Translations under genes and position numbers: made by a program
Notes under the pieces: generated by a model
The model's database searches: none
The model's input: only the letters and a program-made list of their open reading frames with translations
Told to the model about the DNA's origin: nothing
Source: Bacteroidales bacterium UBA4331
GTDB lineage: Bacteria > Bacteroidota > Bacteroidia > Bacteroidales > Paludibacteraceae
Length of the DNA: 64,000 bases
Assembly (NCBI GenBank): GCA_002394395.1
Contig: DGTR01000020.1
Location: 1 to 64,000, forward strand
Direction: 5' to 3'
In this document: piece after piece, positions 6,901 to 14,676 of the stretch
How the letters are laid out: every line of letters starts with the position of its first letter
Position numbering within the stretch: the stretch's first letter is position 1

Positions 6901-6937
6901 AACCTCATCTGAAAGTTTACTTTCAAGTGAGGTTTTT
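6901..6937 (+). terminator. Original tRNA-Arg terminator, displaced by the insertion
   Basis: AACCTCA-tc-TGAAAGT (6901-6916) pairs with ACTTTCA-ag-TGAGGTT (6919-6934) and is followed by a T run. It is 14 bp beyond attR and on the tRNA's strand, where the uninterrupted tRNA would have needed it. Confidence 0.8.
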
Positions 6938-6974
6938 GTTTCGGTTTGTAGCAATCGCCCACGGCGAGGGCTAA

Positions 6975-7018
6975 GGATTACGAAGCAATCCTGCATGGAT
7001 TACGAAGCCATCCTGCAT
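6975..7018. repeat. 22-bp tandem duplication containing an att-like core
   Basis: Two 22-bp units differ at one base (GGATTACGAAGC followed by aATCCTGCAT or cATCCTGCAT). Each includes ATCCTGCATGG, the heart of the att core. They also encode the last residues of the DUF4886 gene (WLRNPCRIAS). Confidence 0.75.
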
Positions 7019-7841
7019 GGTTGGCCTGATGCGCAGCACGTTGCGTGAGACGTTTCTGCGAAAGGGTCATTTGGGGATTCTTATAGCGGTTGCGCCGCAC
7101 ATCTTTTCCTGTCAGTATCTCGTACCATACGCAGGCAGCCGTGTAGCGACCATAGACATAATTCAGGTGATAGCCGTCGCGGCAGAGCGTGTCGCCGAGT
7201 TTCGTCTGGCGCGCCAGCTGAATGGCGGTGCCGCAAGGGATGAGGAGAGGCCTACCCCCACCCCCTCCCTTTAAGGAGGGGAGCTTCATTTTCATTATGT
7301 CCATGACATAATAAGTGCAGGAAACTATACTATCCCACATCTCCTGCTGGTCATTATGGTAACGCGGATAAGCGGGATGTTTGGCATCGCGGCTATACGC
7401 CCAAGTCTGCATCCAGCAGATCTGCGCCTCCGGCTGATAGGCACGGACGGTGTCGATAAGGAGAGATAGCCAGGGTTCGTAAGAAGCACGAATGCCGGAG
7501 TCATGGCTCGCCTGCTGGAGGGAGATATAATCGTATTTGCCATCCCGGAGCGCTTGGCGGAGGGAGATGGTATCTCGTACGACGCGGAAGCCCTCCCCGT
7601 CCCTCCCATGAAGGGAGGGAGATTGGTTAGAACAGATGCGATGGGAATAGGCGGCGGTGTCACGCATGAGAAAATCTGCGTGTTGGGCTAAGGAACAACC
7701 GCCATAATAGAGGTTGTGAATCTCCACTTCGATGCCTTTGGCATCGCACAACGGCACTAATTCTTGTTCTACGGCGTCCCAGGAGAAGGAGTTTCCGATG
7801 CAAAGGACGCGGATGAGTAAAAGGACAGACAGGAATCGCAT
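6978..7841 (-). CDS. DUF4886 protein, SGNH-hydrolase-like, secreted
   Basis: 287 residues with a short hydrophobic N-terminus that runs straight into LCIGNSFSWDAVEQELVPLC, the GNSFS block I (nucleophile Ser) of DUF4886 proteins, an SGNH-like esterase group. Later blocks are DYISLQQASHDSG, CWMQTWAYSRD and CRDGYHLNYVYGRYTAACVWYE, where the C-terminal Asp/His pair (D-G-Y-H) completes a probable triad. Two in-frame palindromic insertions encode SNQSPSLHGRDGEG and PSLKGGGGGRP. The C-terminus is encoded by the 22-bp att-like duplication. It probably deacylates polysaccharide or glycan in the periplasm or outside the cell; substrate unknown. Confidence 0.75.
   Translation of the reverse strand: MRFLSVLLLIRVLCIGNSFSWDAVEQELVPLCDAKGIEVEIHNLYYGGCSLAQHADFLMRDTAAYSHRICSNQSPSLHGRDGEGFRVVRDTISLRQALRDGKYDYISLQQASHDSGIRASYEPWLSLLIDTVRAYQPEAQICWMQTWAYSRDAKHPAYPRYHNDQQEMWDSIVSCTYYVMDIMKMKLPSLKGGGGGRPLLIPCGTAIQLARQTKLGDTLCRDGYHLNYVYGRYTAACVWYEILTGKDVRRNRYKNPQMTLSQKRLTQRAAHQANHAGWLRNPCRIAS
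7250..7282 (-). repeat. Palindromic GGGAGGG element inside DUF4886 gene (copy 1)
   Basis: On the coding strand the arms CCCCTCC and GGAGGGG flank a short centre and are followed by GGTGGGGGTAGG. It encodes PSLKGGGGGRP. Same family as 7590, 41788, 43465 and 59757. Confidence 0.7.
7590..7632 (-). repeat. Palindromic GGGAGGG element inside DUF4886 gene (copy 2)
   Basis: CCCTCCC-atgaa-GGGAGGG, flanked on the coding strand by TCTAACCA before and GACGGGGAGGG after. It encodes PSLHGRDGEG. Confidence 0.7.
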
Positions 7842-7926
7842 AGGGCTATAACGTACGTAATGGTCGCGATGTGGTCGCGATGAGGTCGCGGGATTGGACT
7901 AATTTTGGGGTTATTTTCGGGGGTAT

Positions 7927-10275
7927 TTAGTGTGCCACCAACCAATTCTCTCCCACTCCGCATTCCGCAATCAGAGGAATGGACAGATGAACGGCATTCT
8001 GCATCTCAGAGACGACTATCTCGCGCACGCGATCCACTTCGGTGACAGGGACGTTGAAATTGAGTTCGTCGTGGACCTGCATGATCATCTGAGTTTGGAG
8101 ATTTTCCTCCTTTAAGCGGCGGTGGATAGAGACCATCGCCATCTTAATGATATCTGCGGCGGTTCCCTGGATGGGCGCGTTGACGGCGTTGCGTTCTGCG
8201 AAGGAGCGGACGGTAGCATTGTGGGAATGGATATCCGGCAAGTAGCGTTTGCGGCCGAAGAGCGTCTCTGCGTAGCCCTTTTGGCGCGCGAGCTCTTTCT
8301 GGGACTCAATATAGCTGATGACCCTCGGGAAGGCGGCAAAATAGTCGTCGATGAGTTGTTTGGCCTCGGAGCGACTGCAATCGAGTTGTTGCGCCAGGCC
8401 GAAAGCCGAGATACCATAGATGATACCGAAGTTGGCTGTTTTGGCTTTGCGGCGCTGATCTTTGGTCACTTGGTCAATCGGCAGACCGTAAATCTTCGCC
8501 GCCGTAGCAGCGTGGATATCCTGACCGGAACGGAAGGCTGCCAACATATGCTCGTCCTGACTGAAATGCGCCATGAGGCGGAGCTCAATCTGGCTGTAGT
8601 CGGCGGAGAGGAAGAGACACCCATCATCGGGGATGACCGCTTCGCGGATAAAACGCCCGCGCTCGGAACGGATCGGCAGGTTCTGGAGGTTAGGGTTGGA
8701 AGACGAGAGACGACCGGTAGCCGTGACCGTCTGGTTATAGGTCGTGTGGATCTTTCCGTCCGCAGCGATGTAACCCGGCAGCGTAGAGATATAGGTCGAG
8801 ATAAGCTTTTTGAGTTCTCTATAGTCTAGGATTAGTCCGACAATCTCGTGTTTTTCCTTCAACGCAACCAGTACTTCTTCGGAAGTGGAGTACTGGCCTG
8901 TTTTGGATTTTTTTGCCTTGGAGTCGAGTTGGAGTTTGTCGAAGAGCAATTCGCCCACCTGTCGGGGACTGTTAATATTAAAAGGTTCGCCCGCGAGCGC
9001 GTAGATACGCTGCTCAAGCGCGTTGAGTTCTTCGGTCAGCGCCTCTTCCGCCTGTTTGAGTTTGGGCACATCGATCCGCACGCCGGCAGCCTCCATCTCC
9101 CTGAGGACGGGCACCAAGGGCAGTTCGACCTCGTTGTAGAGATTCCAGAGGTCGGCATCGGCTTTGAGAGCCTCCCAGTCGGGTTCTTTATTAGGATTGA
9201 ACGCCACCTCGGGGTTGAGGAGGTATTGGCAAAGGCGGTTCTCGATGGTGTCAAATGCATTTACCATTTGGTCATTTACCATTTGGTCATTTTGTTCCTC
9301 CGGAGCGGCGAAGAGATCGAGCTGATTTTGGTCAGCTGGCGGATTAGGCTTCCTAGACGCCCTAGATGTACTAGATGTACTAGATATACTAGATGTACTA
9401 GAAGGACTAGATACCGGAGAGAGTTTGCGGAGCAGGGTGTTGAACTCGAGGTCCTGATAGAGCTTTGTAAGGGCATCGAGGTTGGGTTCTTTTTTTGCCA
9501 GGAGCGACTCGTCCAAAGCAATGGGTACATCCGTACGGATGGTAGCCAGGAATTTGGAGAACTTGATTTCTTCAACCTGAGACTCCACTTTGGTACGCAG
9601 GGCACCTTTGATCTCGTCCGTATGGGCAAGCATGTTTTCGATGGAGCCGAACTGCTGGAGCAATGCCACCGCCGTTTTCTCGCCGACGCCTTTGCAGCCG
9701 GGTATATTATCGCTGGCATCGCCCATGAGGCCTAAGAGATCGATAACCTGCTCTTTGTGCTGCAGACCGTATTTGTCGCAGACCTCCTTGGGTCCCATGA
9801 GTTCGAAACCGCCCGTATGGCGGGGACGATACATGAACACATGATCGGAAACGAGCTGGCCGTAATCCTTGTCGGGCGTCGCCATATAGACTTCGTATCC
9901 GGCTTTTTCGCCCATATGGGAGAGCGTGCCGATGACGTCATCCGCCTCGAAACCGGGGACTTCGAGAATGGGTATATTCATCGCCTCGAGGAGCTGCTTG
10001 ATGACGGGAACCGCCTTGCGGATGTCTTCCGGGGTCTCGGGTCGCTGGGCTTTGTATTGCTCGTACGCCTCGTGGCGGAAAGTGCCTCCTGCAGGGTCAA
10101 AAGCCACCCCTATGTGGGTTGGGTTGATCTTTTTGATGAGGTCATCGAGCGTGATGCAAAAACCAAAGATGGCCGAGGTGTTCTCGCCTTTACTATTCAT
10201 GCGCGGGGCACGGATAAACGCATAATACGCGCGGAAAATCATCGCGTAAGCGTCGATAAGAAGCAGTTTTTTCAT
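7927..10275 (-). CDS. polA: DNA polymerase I lacking the proofreading domain
   Basis: 782 residues, about 150 shorter than usual. The 5' nuclease/flap domain (1-~290) is intact (IDAYAMIFRAYYAFIR, LGLMGDASDNIPG, GVGEKTA). The polymerase domain (~400-782) is intact: motif A LSADYSQIELRLMAHFSQD, motif B RRKAKTANFGIIYG, motif C MQVHDELNF. Between them the 3'-5' exonuclease domain is almost gone. Its expected Asp-Glu motif is absent, and only a remnant (CQYLLNPE ... ALKADADLWNLYNEVELPLVPVL) is left after a low-complexity stretch made of 9-bp and 15-bp DNA repeats. It should still do gap filling and primer removal but not proofread. It starts 3 nt after the ung stop. Confidence 0.93.
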   Translation of the reverse strand: MKKLLLIDAYAMIFRAYYAFIRAPRMNSKGENTSAIFGFCITLDDLIKKINPTHIGVAFDPAGGTFRHEAYEQYKAQRPETPEDIRKAVPVIKQLLEAMNIPILEVPGFEADDVIGTLSHMGEKAGYEVYMATPDKDYGQLVSDHVFMYRPRHTGGFELMGPKEVCDKYGLQHKEQVIDLLGLMGDASDNIPGCKGVGEKTAVALLQQFGSIENMLAHTDEIKGALRTKVESQVEEIKFSKFLATIRTDVPIALDESLLAKKEPNLDALTKLYQDLEFNTLLRKLSPVSSPSSTSSISSTSSTSRASRKPNPPADQNQLDLFAAPEEQNDQMVNDQMVNAFDTIENRLCQYLLNPEVAFNPNKEPDWEALKADADLWNLYNEVELPLVPVLREMEAAGVRIDVPKLKQAEEALTEELNALEQRIYALAGEPFNINSPRQVGELLFDKLQLDSKAKKSKTGQYSTSEEVLVALKEKHEIVGLILDYRELKKLISTYISTLPGYIAADGKIHTTYNQTVTATGRLSSSNPNLQNLPIRSERGRFIREAVIPDDGCLFLSADYSQIELRLMAHFSQDEHMLAAFRSGQDIHAATAAKIYGLPIDQVTKDQRRKAKTANFGIIYGISAFGLAQQLDCSRSEAKQLIDDYFAAFPRVISYIESQKELARQKGYAETLFGRKRYLPDIHSHNATVRSFAERNAVNAPIQGTAADIIKMAMVSIHRRLKEENLQTQMIMQVHDELNFNVPVTEVDRVREIVVSEMQNAVHLSIPLIAECGVGENWLVAH
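9258..9292. repeat. 15-bp tandem repeat inside polA
   Basis: CATTTACCATTTGGT twice (9258-9272, 9273-9287) plus a partial third. It encodes NDQMVNDQMVN. The 20-mer CATTTACCATTTGGTCATTT recurs at 26722-26741. Confidence 0.85.
9349..9412. repeat. Seven 9-bp repeats (nnnnCTAGA) inside polA
   Basis: Consecutive 9-mers ending CTAGA encode a Ser-Ser-X run (SSPSSTSSISSTSSTSRASR) exactly where the exonuclease domain should be. Confidence 0.85.
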
Positions 10276-10278
10276 GGT

Positions 10279-10941
10279 TTACCAGTCTATTGGCTCGAGG
10301 CCGTTTTTGATGAGATAGTTATTTGCCGCACTAAAATGCCCGCAGCCGTCAAAACCGCGATAGACAGAGAGGGGCGAAGGGTGCGAGGTCTGAAGAACCA
10401 GATGTTTGCGGCGGTCGATATACTGCCCTTTGCGCTGCGCGTAGGAGCCCCAGAGCATGAAGACGAGATGGCTGCGCTCTTTATTGAGGGCTGCGATGGC
10501 GGCATCGGTCAGTTCTTCCCACCCCTTGCCTTGATGGCTGCCGGCTTTATACGCCTCGACCGTCAGAGTGGCATTGAGCAGGAGAACACCCTGCTCCGCC
10601 CATCGGCGGAGGTCTCCGGACTGCGGGATGGGTTTGCCTAAATCGCGGTGGATCTCCTTGTAGATATTCATGAGCGACGGGGGGATCTGCACTCCTTCGG
10701 GCACAGAGAAAGAGAGTCCCATCGCCTGGCCTTCCTCATGATAGGGGTCCTGACCGATGATGACGACACGGACGGAGTCGAAAGGACAGGAGTCAAAGGC
10801 ATTAAAAATCAGACCAGCCGGAGGAAAACACCGACGGGTCTGATACTGGGAGCGCACATAAGAAGTGAGGAGTTCGAAATAAGGCTTGTCAAACTCCGTC
10901 TGCAAAACGCGCTGCCAAGATGGGTCTATACGTACTGTCAT
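10279..10941 (-). CDS. ung: Uracil-DNA glycosylase, family 1
   Basis: 220 residues; removes uracil from DNA. Motif 1 is GQDPYHEEGQAMGLSFSVP with the catalytic Asp. LLNATLTVEAYKAGSHQGKGWE follows, then the uracil-contacting HPSPLSVYRGFDGCGHFSAAN with the catalytic His. The ATG at 10941 shares its A with the queA stop (TGATG), so translation is coupled; a TTG one codon earlier is unlikely. polA follows by 3 nt, making a base-excision-repair pair (glycosylase plus gap-filling polymerase). Length is normal. Confidence 0.96.
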   Translation of the reverse strand: MTVRIDPSWQRVLQTEFDKPYFELLTSYVRSQYQTRRCFPPAGLIFNAFDSCPFDSVRVVIIGQDPYHEEGQAMGLSFSVPEGVQIPPSLMNIYKEIHRDLGKPIPQSGDLRRWAEQGVLLLNATLTVEAYKAGSHQGKGWEELTDAAIAALNKERSHLVFMLWGSYAQRKGQYIDRRKHLVLQTSHPSPLSVYRGFDGCGHFSAANNYLIKNGLEPIDW

Positions 10942-12062
10942 CAATCTACAATTAACATCGCATCACCGTAGTCGCCAAAACGATAACCTTCCTTGATGGC
11001 CTCTTCGTAGGCATGCATGGTCTCTTCGTAACCCGCAAAAGCAGCCACCATCAGCAGCTGGCTGGAGCACGGCATGTAGAAATTGACGAAGAAACTATTC
11101 GCCACGGAGAAGTGATAAGGCGGGAAGATGAATTTGTTAGTCCATCCGTCGTAAGCCTTGAGTTGACCGTTCGTACCCGCCACATGCTCCATAGCGCGCA
11201 TGACTTCGGTACCGACCGCACAGACACGGCGTTGGTTCTCGTGGGCTTTGTTGACCGCTTGCGCCATAGCTTCCGGCAAGATGATCTGCTCGGACTCCAT
11301 CTTATTTTTCGTCAGGTCCTCCACATCGATCTCCTTGAAGATGCCGAGGGACACATGGCTGGTCATGAAGGTTGCCTCGATACCTTGAATCTCCATGCGT
11401 TTGAGGAGTTGTTTGGAGAAATGCAGACCCGAAGCCGGAGCAGCTACTGCGCCTACGTTGCTGGCGAAAATCGTCTGATAGCGCTCGGTATCCATCTCGC
11501 GGACAGGCAGGTCATGGAAGACCTCCTGATATTTCTCCAGAGTCTCCGGCGTCATCGGACGACGGATATACTTAGGCAGCGGAGCGCTTCCTAAGGCATA
11601 GAGACGCGACACGAACTCCTCGTTGTCGTAGTCCGTCAGGAAGCGGAACGTACGGCCGCGGCTGGTAGTGTTATCAATAACTTCCGCTACGATAGAAGGG
11701 TCGTCCTCGAAGGTGATCTTATTACCGATACGGATCTTACGCGCCGGCTCGACCAACACATCCCAGTAACGCGTGCGGTGGTTGAGTTCGCGGAGAAGGA
11801 AGACCTCAATCAGAGCGTTGGTCTTCTCCTTATAGCCCCATAAACGCGCCGGAAAGACTTTGGAGTCATTGAAGACAAAGAGGTCTCCTTCGTCAAAATA
11901 TTGCACCAATTCCGGCAAAAGCTTATGTTCGATCTCCCCGGTCTTACGGTGGAGAACCATCATTTTTGCGTCATCGCGATAAGGCGCAGGGTACTGAGCG
12001 ATTAATTCTTCTGGCAGTTTAAACTTAAACTGACACAGTCTCATATCATTGGATTTGTACAT
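10941..12062 (-). CDS. queA: S-adenosylmethionine:tRNA ribosyltransferase-isomerase
   Basis: 373 residues; adds the cyclopentene ring of queuosine to tRNA wobble G using the ribose of SAM. Family blocks are LPEELIAQYPAPYRDDAKMMVL near the start, FNDSKVFPARLWG, NVGAVAAPASGLHFS, the THVSLGIF-type SHVSLGIF, and GWTNKFIFPPYHF near the end. An alternative ATG at 12044 (MRLCQFKFKLP) would match the usual family start; the upstream one is used because A-rich sequence precedes it. It follows truB, continuing the conserved uppP-truB-queA order, and overlaps ung by one base. Confidence 0.95.
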   Translation of the reverse strand: MYKSNDMRLCQFKFKLPEELIAQYPAPYRDDAKMMVLHRKTGEIEHKLLPELVQYFDEGDLFVFNDSKVFPARLWGYKEKTNALIEVFLLRELNHRTRYWDVLVEPARKIRIGNKITFEDDPSIVAEVIDNTTSRGRTFRFLTDYDNEEFVSRLYALGSAPLPKYIRRPMTPETLEKYQEVFHDLPVREMDTERYQTIFASNVGAVAAPASGLHFSKQLLKRMEIQGIEATFMTSHVSLGIFKEIDVEDLTKNKMESEQIILPEAMAQAVNKAHENQRRVCAVGTEVMRAMEHVAGTNGQLKAYDGWTNKFIFPPYHFSVANSFFVNFYMPCSSQLLMVAAFAGYEETMHAYEEAIKEGYRFGDYGDAMLIVD

Positions 12063-12075
12063 AGTCTTTTAGGGC

Positions 12076-12103
12076 TTTCAGCATTCAGTTTTCAGCATTC
12101 AGT
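12076..12103. repeat. 14-bp tandem repeat (two heptamers) at the truB 3' end
   Basis: TTTCAGCATTCAGT twice (12076-12089, 12090-12103). On the minus strand it supplies the last truB codons (NAEN) and the TGA stop. Confidence 0.85.
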
Positions 12104-12780
12104 TTTTCTAAAAATTGTTCGATCGTGTAGCAGTCCTCCACACGGGTGTCTCCTACACGTGTTCTGCGCAAAGCAGTGAGGTGCGCTCCGGATTGCAGGC
12201 GCTCGCCGATGTCACGAGCCAAGGCGCGGATGTAGGTGCCTTTAGAGCACACGACACGAATGGTGAGGAGCATTTTCTCTTCGTCAAAACTCAAGACCTC
12301 TATCTCGTCAATCACCAAGAGCCTCGGTTTGAGTTCCACCTCTTCGCCCTTGCGGGCAAACTCATATGCCCGCTTGCCATTGATCTGAATGGCAGAGAAA
12401 GCCGGCGGTGTCTGCCATTGTTCTCCCTTAAAGAGCGGTATCGTCCGGTCGATCAACTCGCGGGTGATATGCTCCGTCGGGTAAGTCTGATCGATCTCTT
12501 TCTCTAAGTCATACGAAGGTGTCGTGGCACCTAACTGAAGTGTAGCGACATATTCCTTCACGTCGTATTGCAGCTGGTCAATCAGTTTCGTTTTGCGTCC
12601 CGTGCAGATGATTACCACACCCGTTGCCAAAGGATCCAAAGTGCCGGAATGACCGACTTTCAGTTTCTTGGTTCCCAGTTTCTTGCAAAGGTTATACCGC
12701 ACTTTTGCCACCAGATCAAAGGAAGTCCAGTGCAGAGGCTTGTCAAAAGCCAACACTTCGCCTTGCTCAAAATCCCACAT
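12085..12780 (-). CDS. truB: tRNA pseudouridine(55) synthase
   Basis: 231 residues. It isomerises U55 in the T loop of tRNAs. Motifs: GEVLAFDKPLHWTSFDLVAKVR, then KVGHSGTLDPLATGVVIICTGRKTK with the catalytic Asp, PAFSAIQINGKRAYEFARKG, and VVCSKGTYIRALARDIG. The ATG at 12780 is one base after the uppP stop (TGA-T-ATG); a TTG at 12798 would lie inside uppP and adds nothing conserved. The C-terminal NAEN and stop codon are made by a 14-bp tandem repeat, so the original terminus has been replaced. There is no PUA domain, as is common in this phylum. Confidence 0.95.
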   Translation of the reverse strand: MWDFEQGEVLAFDKPLHWTSFDLVAKVRYNLCKKLGTKKLKVGHSGTLDPLATGVVIICTGRKTKLIDQLQYDVKEYVATLQLGATTPSYDLEKEIDQTYPTEHITRELIDRTIPLFKGEQWQTPPAFSAIQINGKRAYEFARKGEEVELKPRLLVIDEIEVLSFDEEKMLLTIRVVCSKGTYIRALARDIGERLQSGAHLTALRRTRVGDTRVEDCYTIEQFLEKLNAEN

Positions 12781-12781
12781 A

Positions 12782-13588
12782 TCAGCAGACGGTAGCAATA
12801 ATCGTTACGGAACCCACAATAGCGCAGTAGATGGCGAACCATACCAGACGCTGGCGGCGGACTATCTCCAGCATGAAACGGCAAGCGAGACATCCGGTGA
12901 CGAACGCTGCCACAAAACCGACGGCCGCCGGGAGCAATGCCAGATCGGAGACCTCTTCGCCCTGCAACAACTTCAGCAGGTCGAGAAATGCTTCTCCTAA
13001 GATAGGGATGAGTACCATGAGGAAGGAGAACTGCGCAACACTCTCTTTCTTGACGCCGCATAACAGGCCAGTAGCAATCGTCGTACCGGAGCGACTTAAG
13101 CCGGGCAGTACCGCGCAAGCCTGCGCCAGACCGATGATGATCGCATCTTTATAAGTCACTTCGTGTCCGGCATTGCGGCGGCGTTTCTGAAGCCACTCGC
13201 TCAAACCGAGCAAAGAAGCCGTGATCAGCAGGCAGATACCAACAAGCAACAGACCGTTGCCGAAAAGGGCTTCTACCTCATCCTTGAAGAACATACCGAT
13301 GACAAAAACAGGGATCATCGACACCAGGATTTTCGCCACATAGTCTTTCTCGGCGTTCCATTTCCAGGTAGTGAAGGTGCCTGTAAAAAGGCTCGCTACC
13401 TCACGCCACAAGACGACCAGAGTGGACAAGACCGTTGCTGTATGAACGATGATGGCGAAACTGAGATTCTCCTCACCGGAGGTCCCTAACAGTGCCTGAC
13501 CTATCTCCAGATGCCCTGAAGAAGAAACAGGCAGAAACTCCGTGAGTCCCTGAACGATGCCTAATATCAGTGCCTCTAACCAACTCAT
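12782..13588 (-). CDS. uppP: Undecaprenyl-diphosphate phosphatase
   Basis: 268-residue inner-membrane protein. It recycles the lipid carrier of peptidoglycan and O-antigen synthesis by removing a phosphate from undecaprenyl diphosphate. The signature blocks are present: LGIVQGLTEFLPVSSSGHL near the N-terminus and GLAQACAVLPGLSRSGTTIATGL in the middle (catalytic Glu, Ser and Arg residues), with seven or eight hydrophobic segments. The ATG overlaps the DUF3098 stop by four bases (ATGA) and truB follows one base after the stop, so expression is tightly coupled. Confidence 0.96.
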   Translation of the reverse strand: MSWLEALILGIVQGLTEFLPVSSSGHLEIGQALLGTSGEENLSFAIIVHTATVLSTLVVLWREVASLFTGTFTTWKWNAEKDYVAKILVSMIPVFVIGMFFKDEVEALFGNGLLLVGICLLITASLLGLSEWLQKRRRNAGHEVTYKDAIIIGLAQACAVLPGLSRSGTTIATGLLCGVKKESVAQFSFLMVLIPILGEAFLDLLKLLQGEEVSDLALLPAAVGFVAAFVTGCLACRFMLEIVRRQRLVWFAIYCAIVGSVTIIATVC

Positions 13589-13797
13589 TTCTTCTTACCG
13601 CGGTATAAAATAGCAAACAACATGCATACAAACCCAAACAACGAGATCATCGGACCTACCGTTATTCGGCGGAAAGAGAAGATGTCCGGATTATACACCT
13701 CACCAGAAGGCTCTCCGGCCATCAGGGCAAATCCCAGAATAATGATCACAAAAGAGACTGCTATCAGGATGAGATTAAGCGTAGGTAAATGTTTCAT
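13585..13797 (-). CDS. DUF3098 membrane protein
   Basis: 70 residues with two transmembrane helices (LNLILIAVSFVIIILGFALMAG and ITVGPMISLFGFVCMLFAILY) joined by a short polar loop with YNPDIFSFRR, and a basic end RGKKK. This is the DUF3098 family of Bacteroidota, found almost always between ftsX and uppP as here. Function is not established; the neighbourhood suggests the cell envelope or division. Confidence 0.85.
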   Translation of the reverse strand: MKHLPTLNLILIAVSFVIIILGFALMAGEPSGEVYNPDIFSFRRITVGPMISLFGFVCMLFAILYRGKKK

Positions 13798-13815
13798 AAC
13801 AAGAAATATAGAAAT

Positions 13816-14676
13816 TTAGATTTCGTACAACGAGTTATTATCCATGCGGATATATTTCCCCGTTGCAATAAGAGACGCAAGGAGAGTGATCAGGATTCCA
13901 GAACAGAGCACGACGACAGATACAAACGTGATATTTTGCCACGTCAACGGGAAGAGAATCATCCCTAACGTCCGCTCCACATAATACACCACTCCGGCCA
14001 ATATTCCAAGCGCAAAGATGCCTGCGCAGAAACCCATCAGCATGTTTCTCAACACAAACGGCTTGCGGATGACCCAAGAGGTAGCGCCGACGAGCGTCAT
14101 AGTGTTGATGATGAACCGTTGGGAGTAGATCTGCAGGCGGATGGTGTTGACAATCAACACCAGCGATACCAAAAGGAGCGCAAGCGCAACGCCCATGAGA
14201 ATGAGCGAGAAATCATGCACATTACTGCTCATCAGATCCGCCAGATCACGCGGATAGAGCACCTCCGTCACATACGGGAGCGCCTGCAACTGCGCAGCTA
14301 TCAGCGCCAAGCTATCCGGCGAACTATAGGCATCGGTTGGATGCACTTCATAGCTTGCGGACAGAGGGTTATAGCCCAAGAAAGCGCTGGGGTCCTCTCC
14401 CAAAGCGTGCACATGTTCCTCCAGGGCTTGTTGGGCAGAGACATACGTATAACTGCTGCAACGATTGCCAACCGAGAGAATTTTCTCCAAGCGTGCACAT
14501 TGCGTACTATCCGCATCCGCAGAGAGCACCGCCGTGATGGTGATATTCTCGCGCATGCGTGTAACAAGTGCCCCTGCAGAAAGCAGGAGCACACATTCCA
14601 AGCCTATAAGGCATAAGACCAGCGAAACGCTGACTGCGGAAATGAGATATGAATTACGAAATCGATGTTTTCGCAT
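13816..14676 (-). CDS. ftsX: Cell division protein FtsX
   Basis: 286 residues; membrane partner of the FtsE ATPase, which links division to peptidoglycan hydrolase activation. Layout: cytoplasmic start, TM1 (YLISAVSVSLVLCLIGLECVL), extracellular domain (~45-160), then three TM helices (LILMGVALALLLVSLVLIVNT, MGFCAGIFALGILAGVVYYV, ITFVSVVVLCSGILITLLASL). The FtsX loop IRLQIYSQRFIINTMTLVGAT lies between TM2 and TM3. ftsE is not adjacent. The ATG overlaps the gldN stop by one base (TAATG), tying it to the T9SS unit upstream. Confidence 0.92.
   Translation of the reverse strand: MRKHRFRNSYLISAVSVSLVLCLIGLECVLLLSAGALVTRMRENITITAVLSADADSTQCARLEKILSVGNRCSSYTYVSAQQALEEHVHALGEDPSAFLGYNPLSASYEVHPTDAYSSPDSLALIAAQLQALPYVTEVLYPRDLADLMSSNVHDFSLILMGVALALLLVSLVLIVNTIRLQIYSQRFIINTMTLVGATSWVIRKPFVLRNMLMGFCAGIFALGILAGVVYYVERTLGMILFPLTWQNITFVSVVVLCSGILITLLASLIATGKYIRMDNNSLYEI

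Noticed and set aside
7250..7282. Intrinsic terminator within DUF4886
   Set aside because: The GC-rich inverted repeat is inside an intact reading frame, has no T-run, and recurs in other coding sequences; it is better explained as a repeat element.
8848..9735. Long rightward open frames over polA
   Set aside because: They mirror the polA codons, show no family motifs, and lie in a gene with clear polymerase motifs on the other strand. The same holds for long opposite-strand frames over ung, sdhA, malQ and uvrB.
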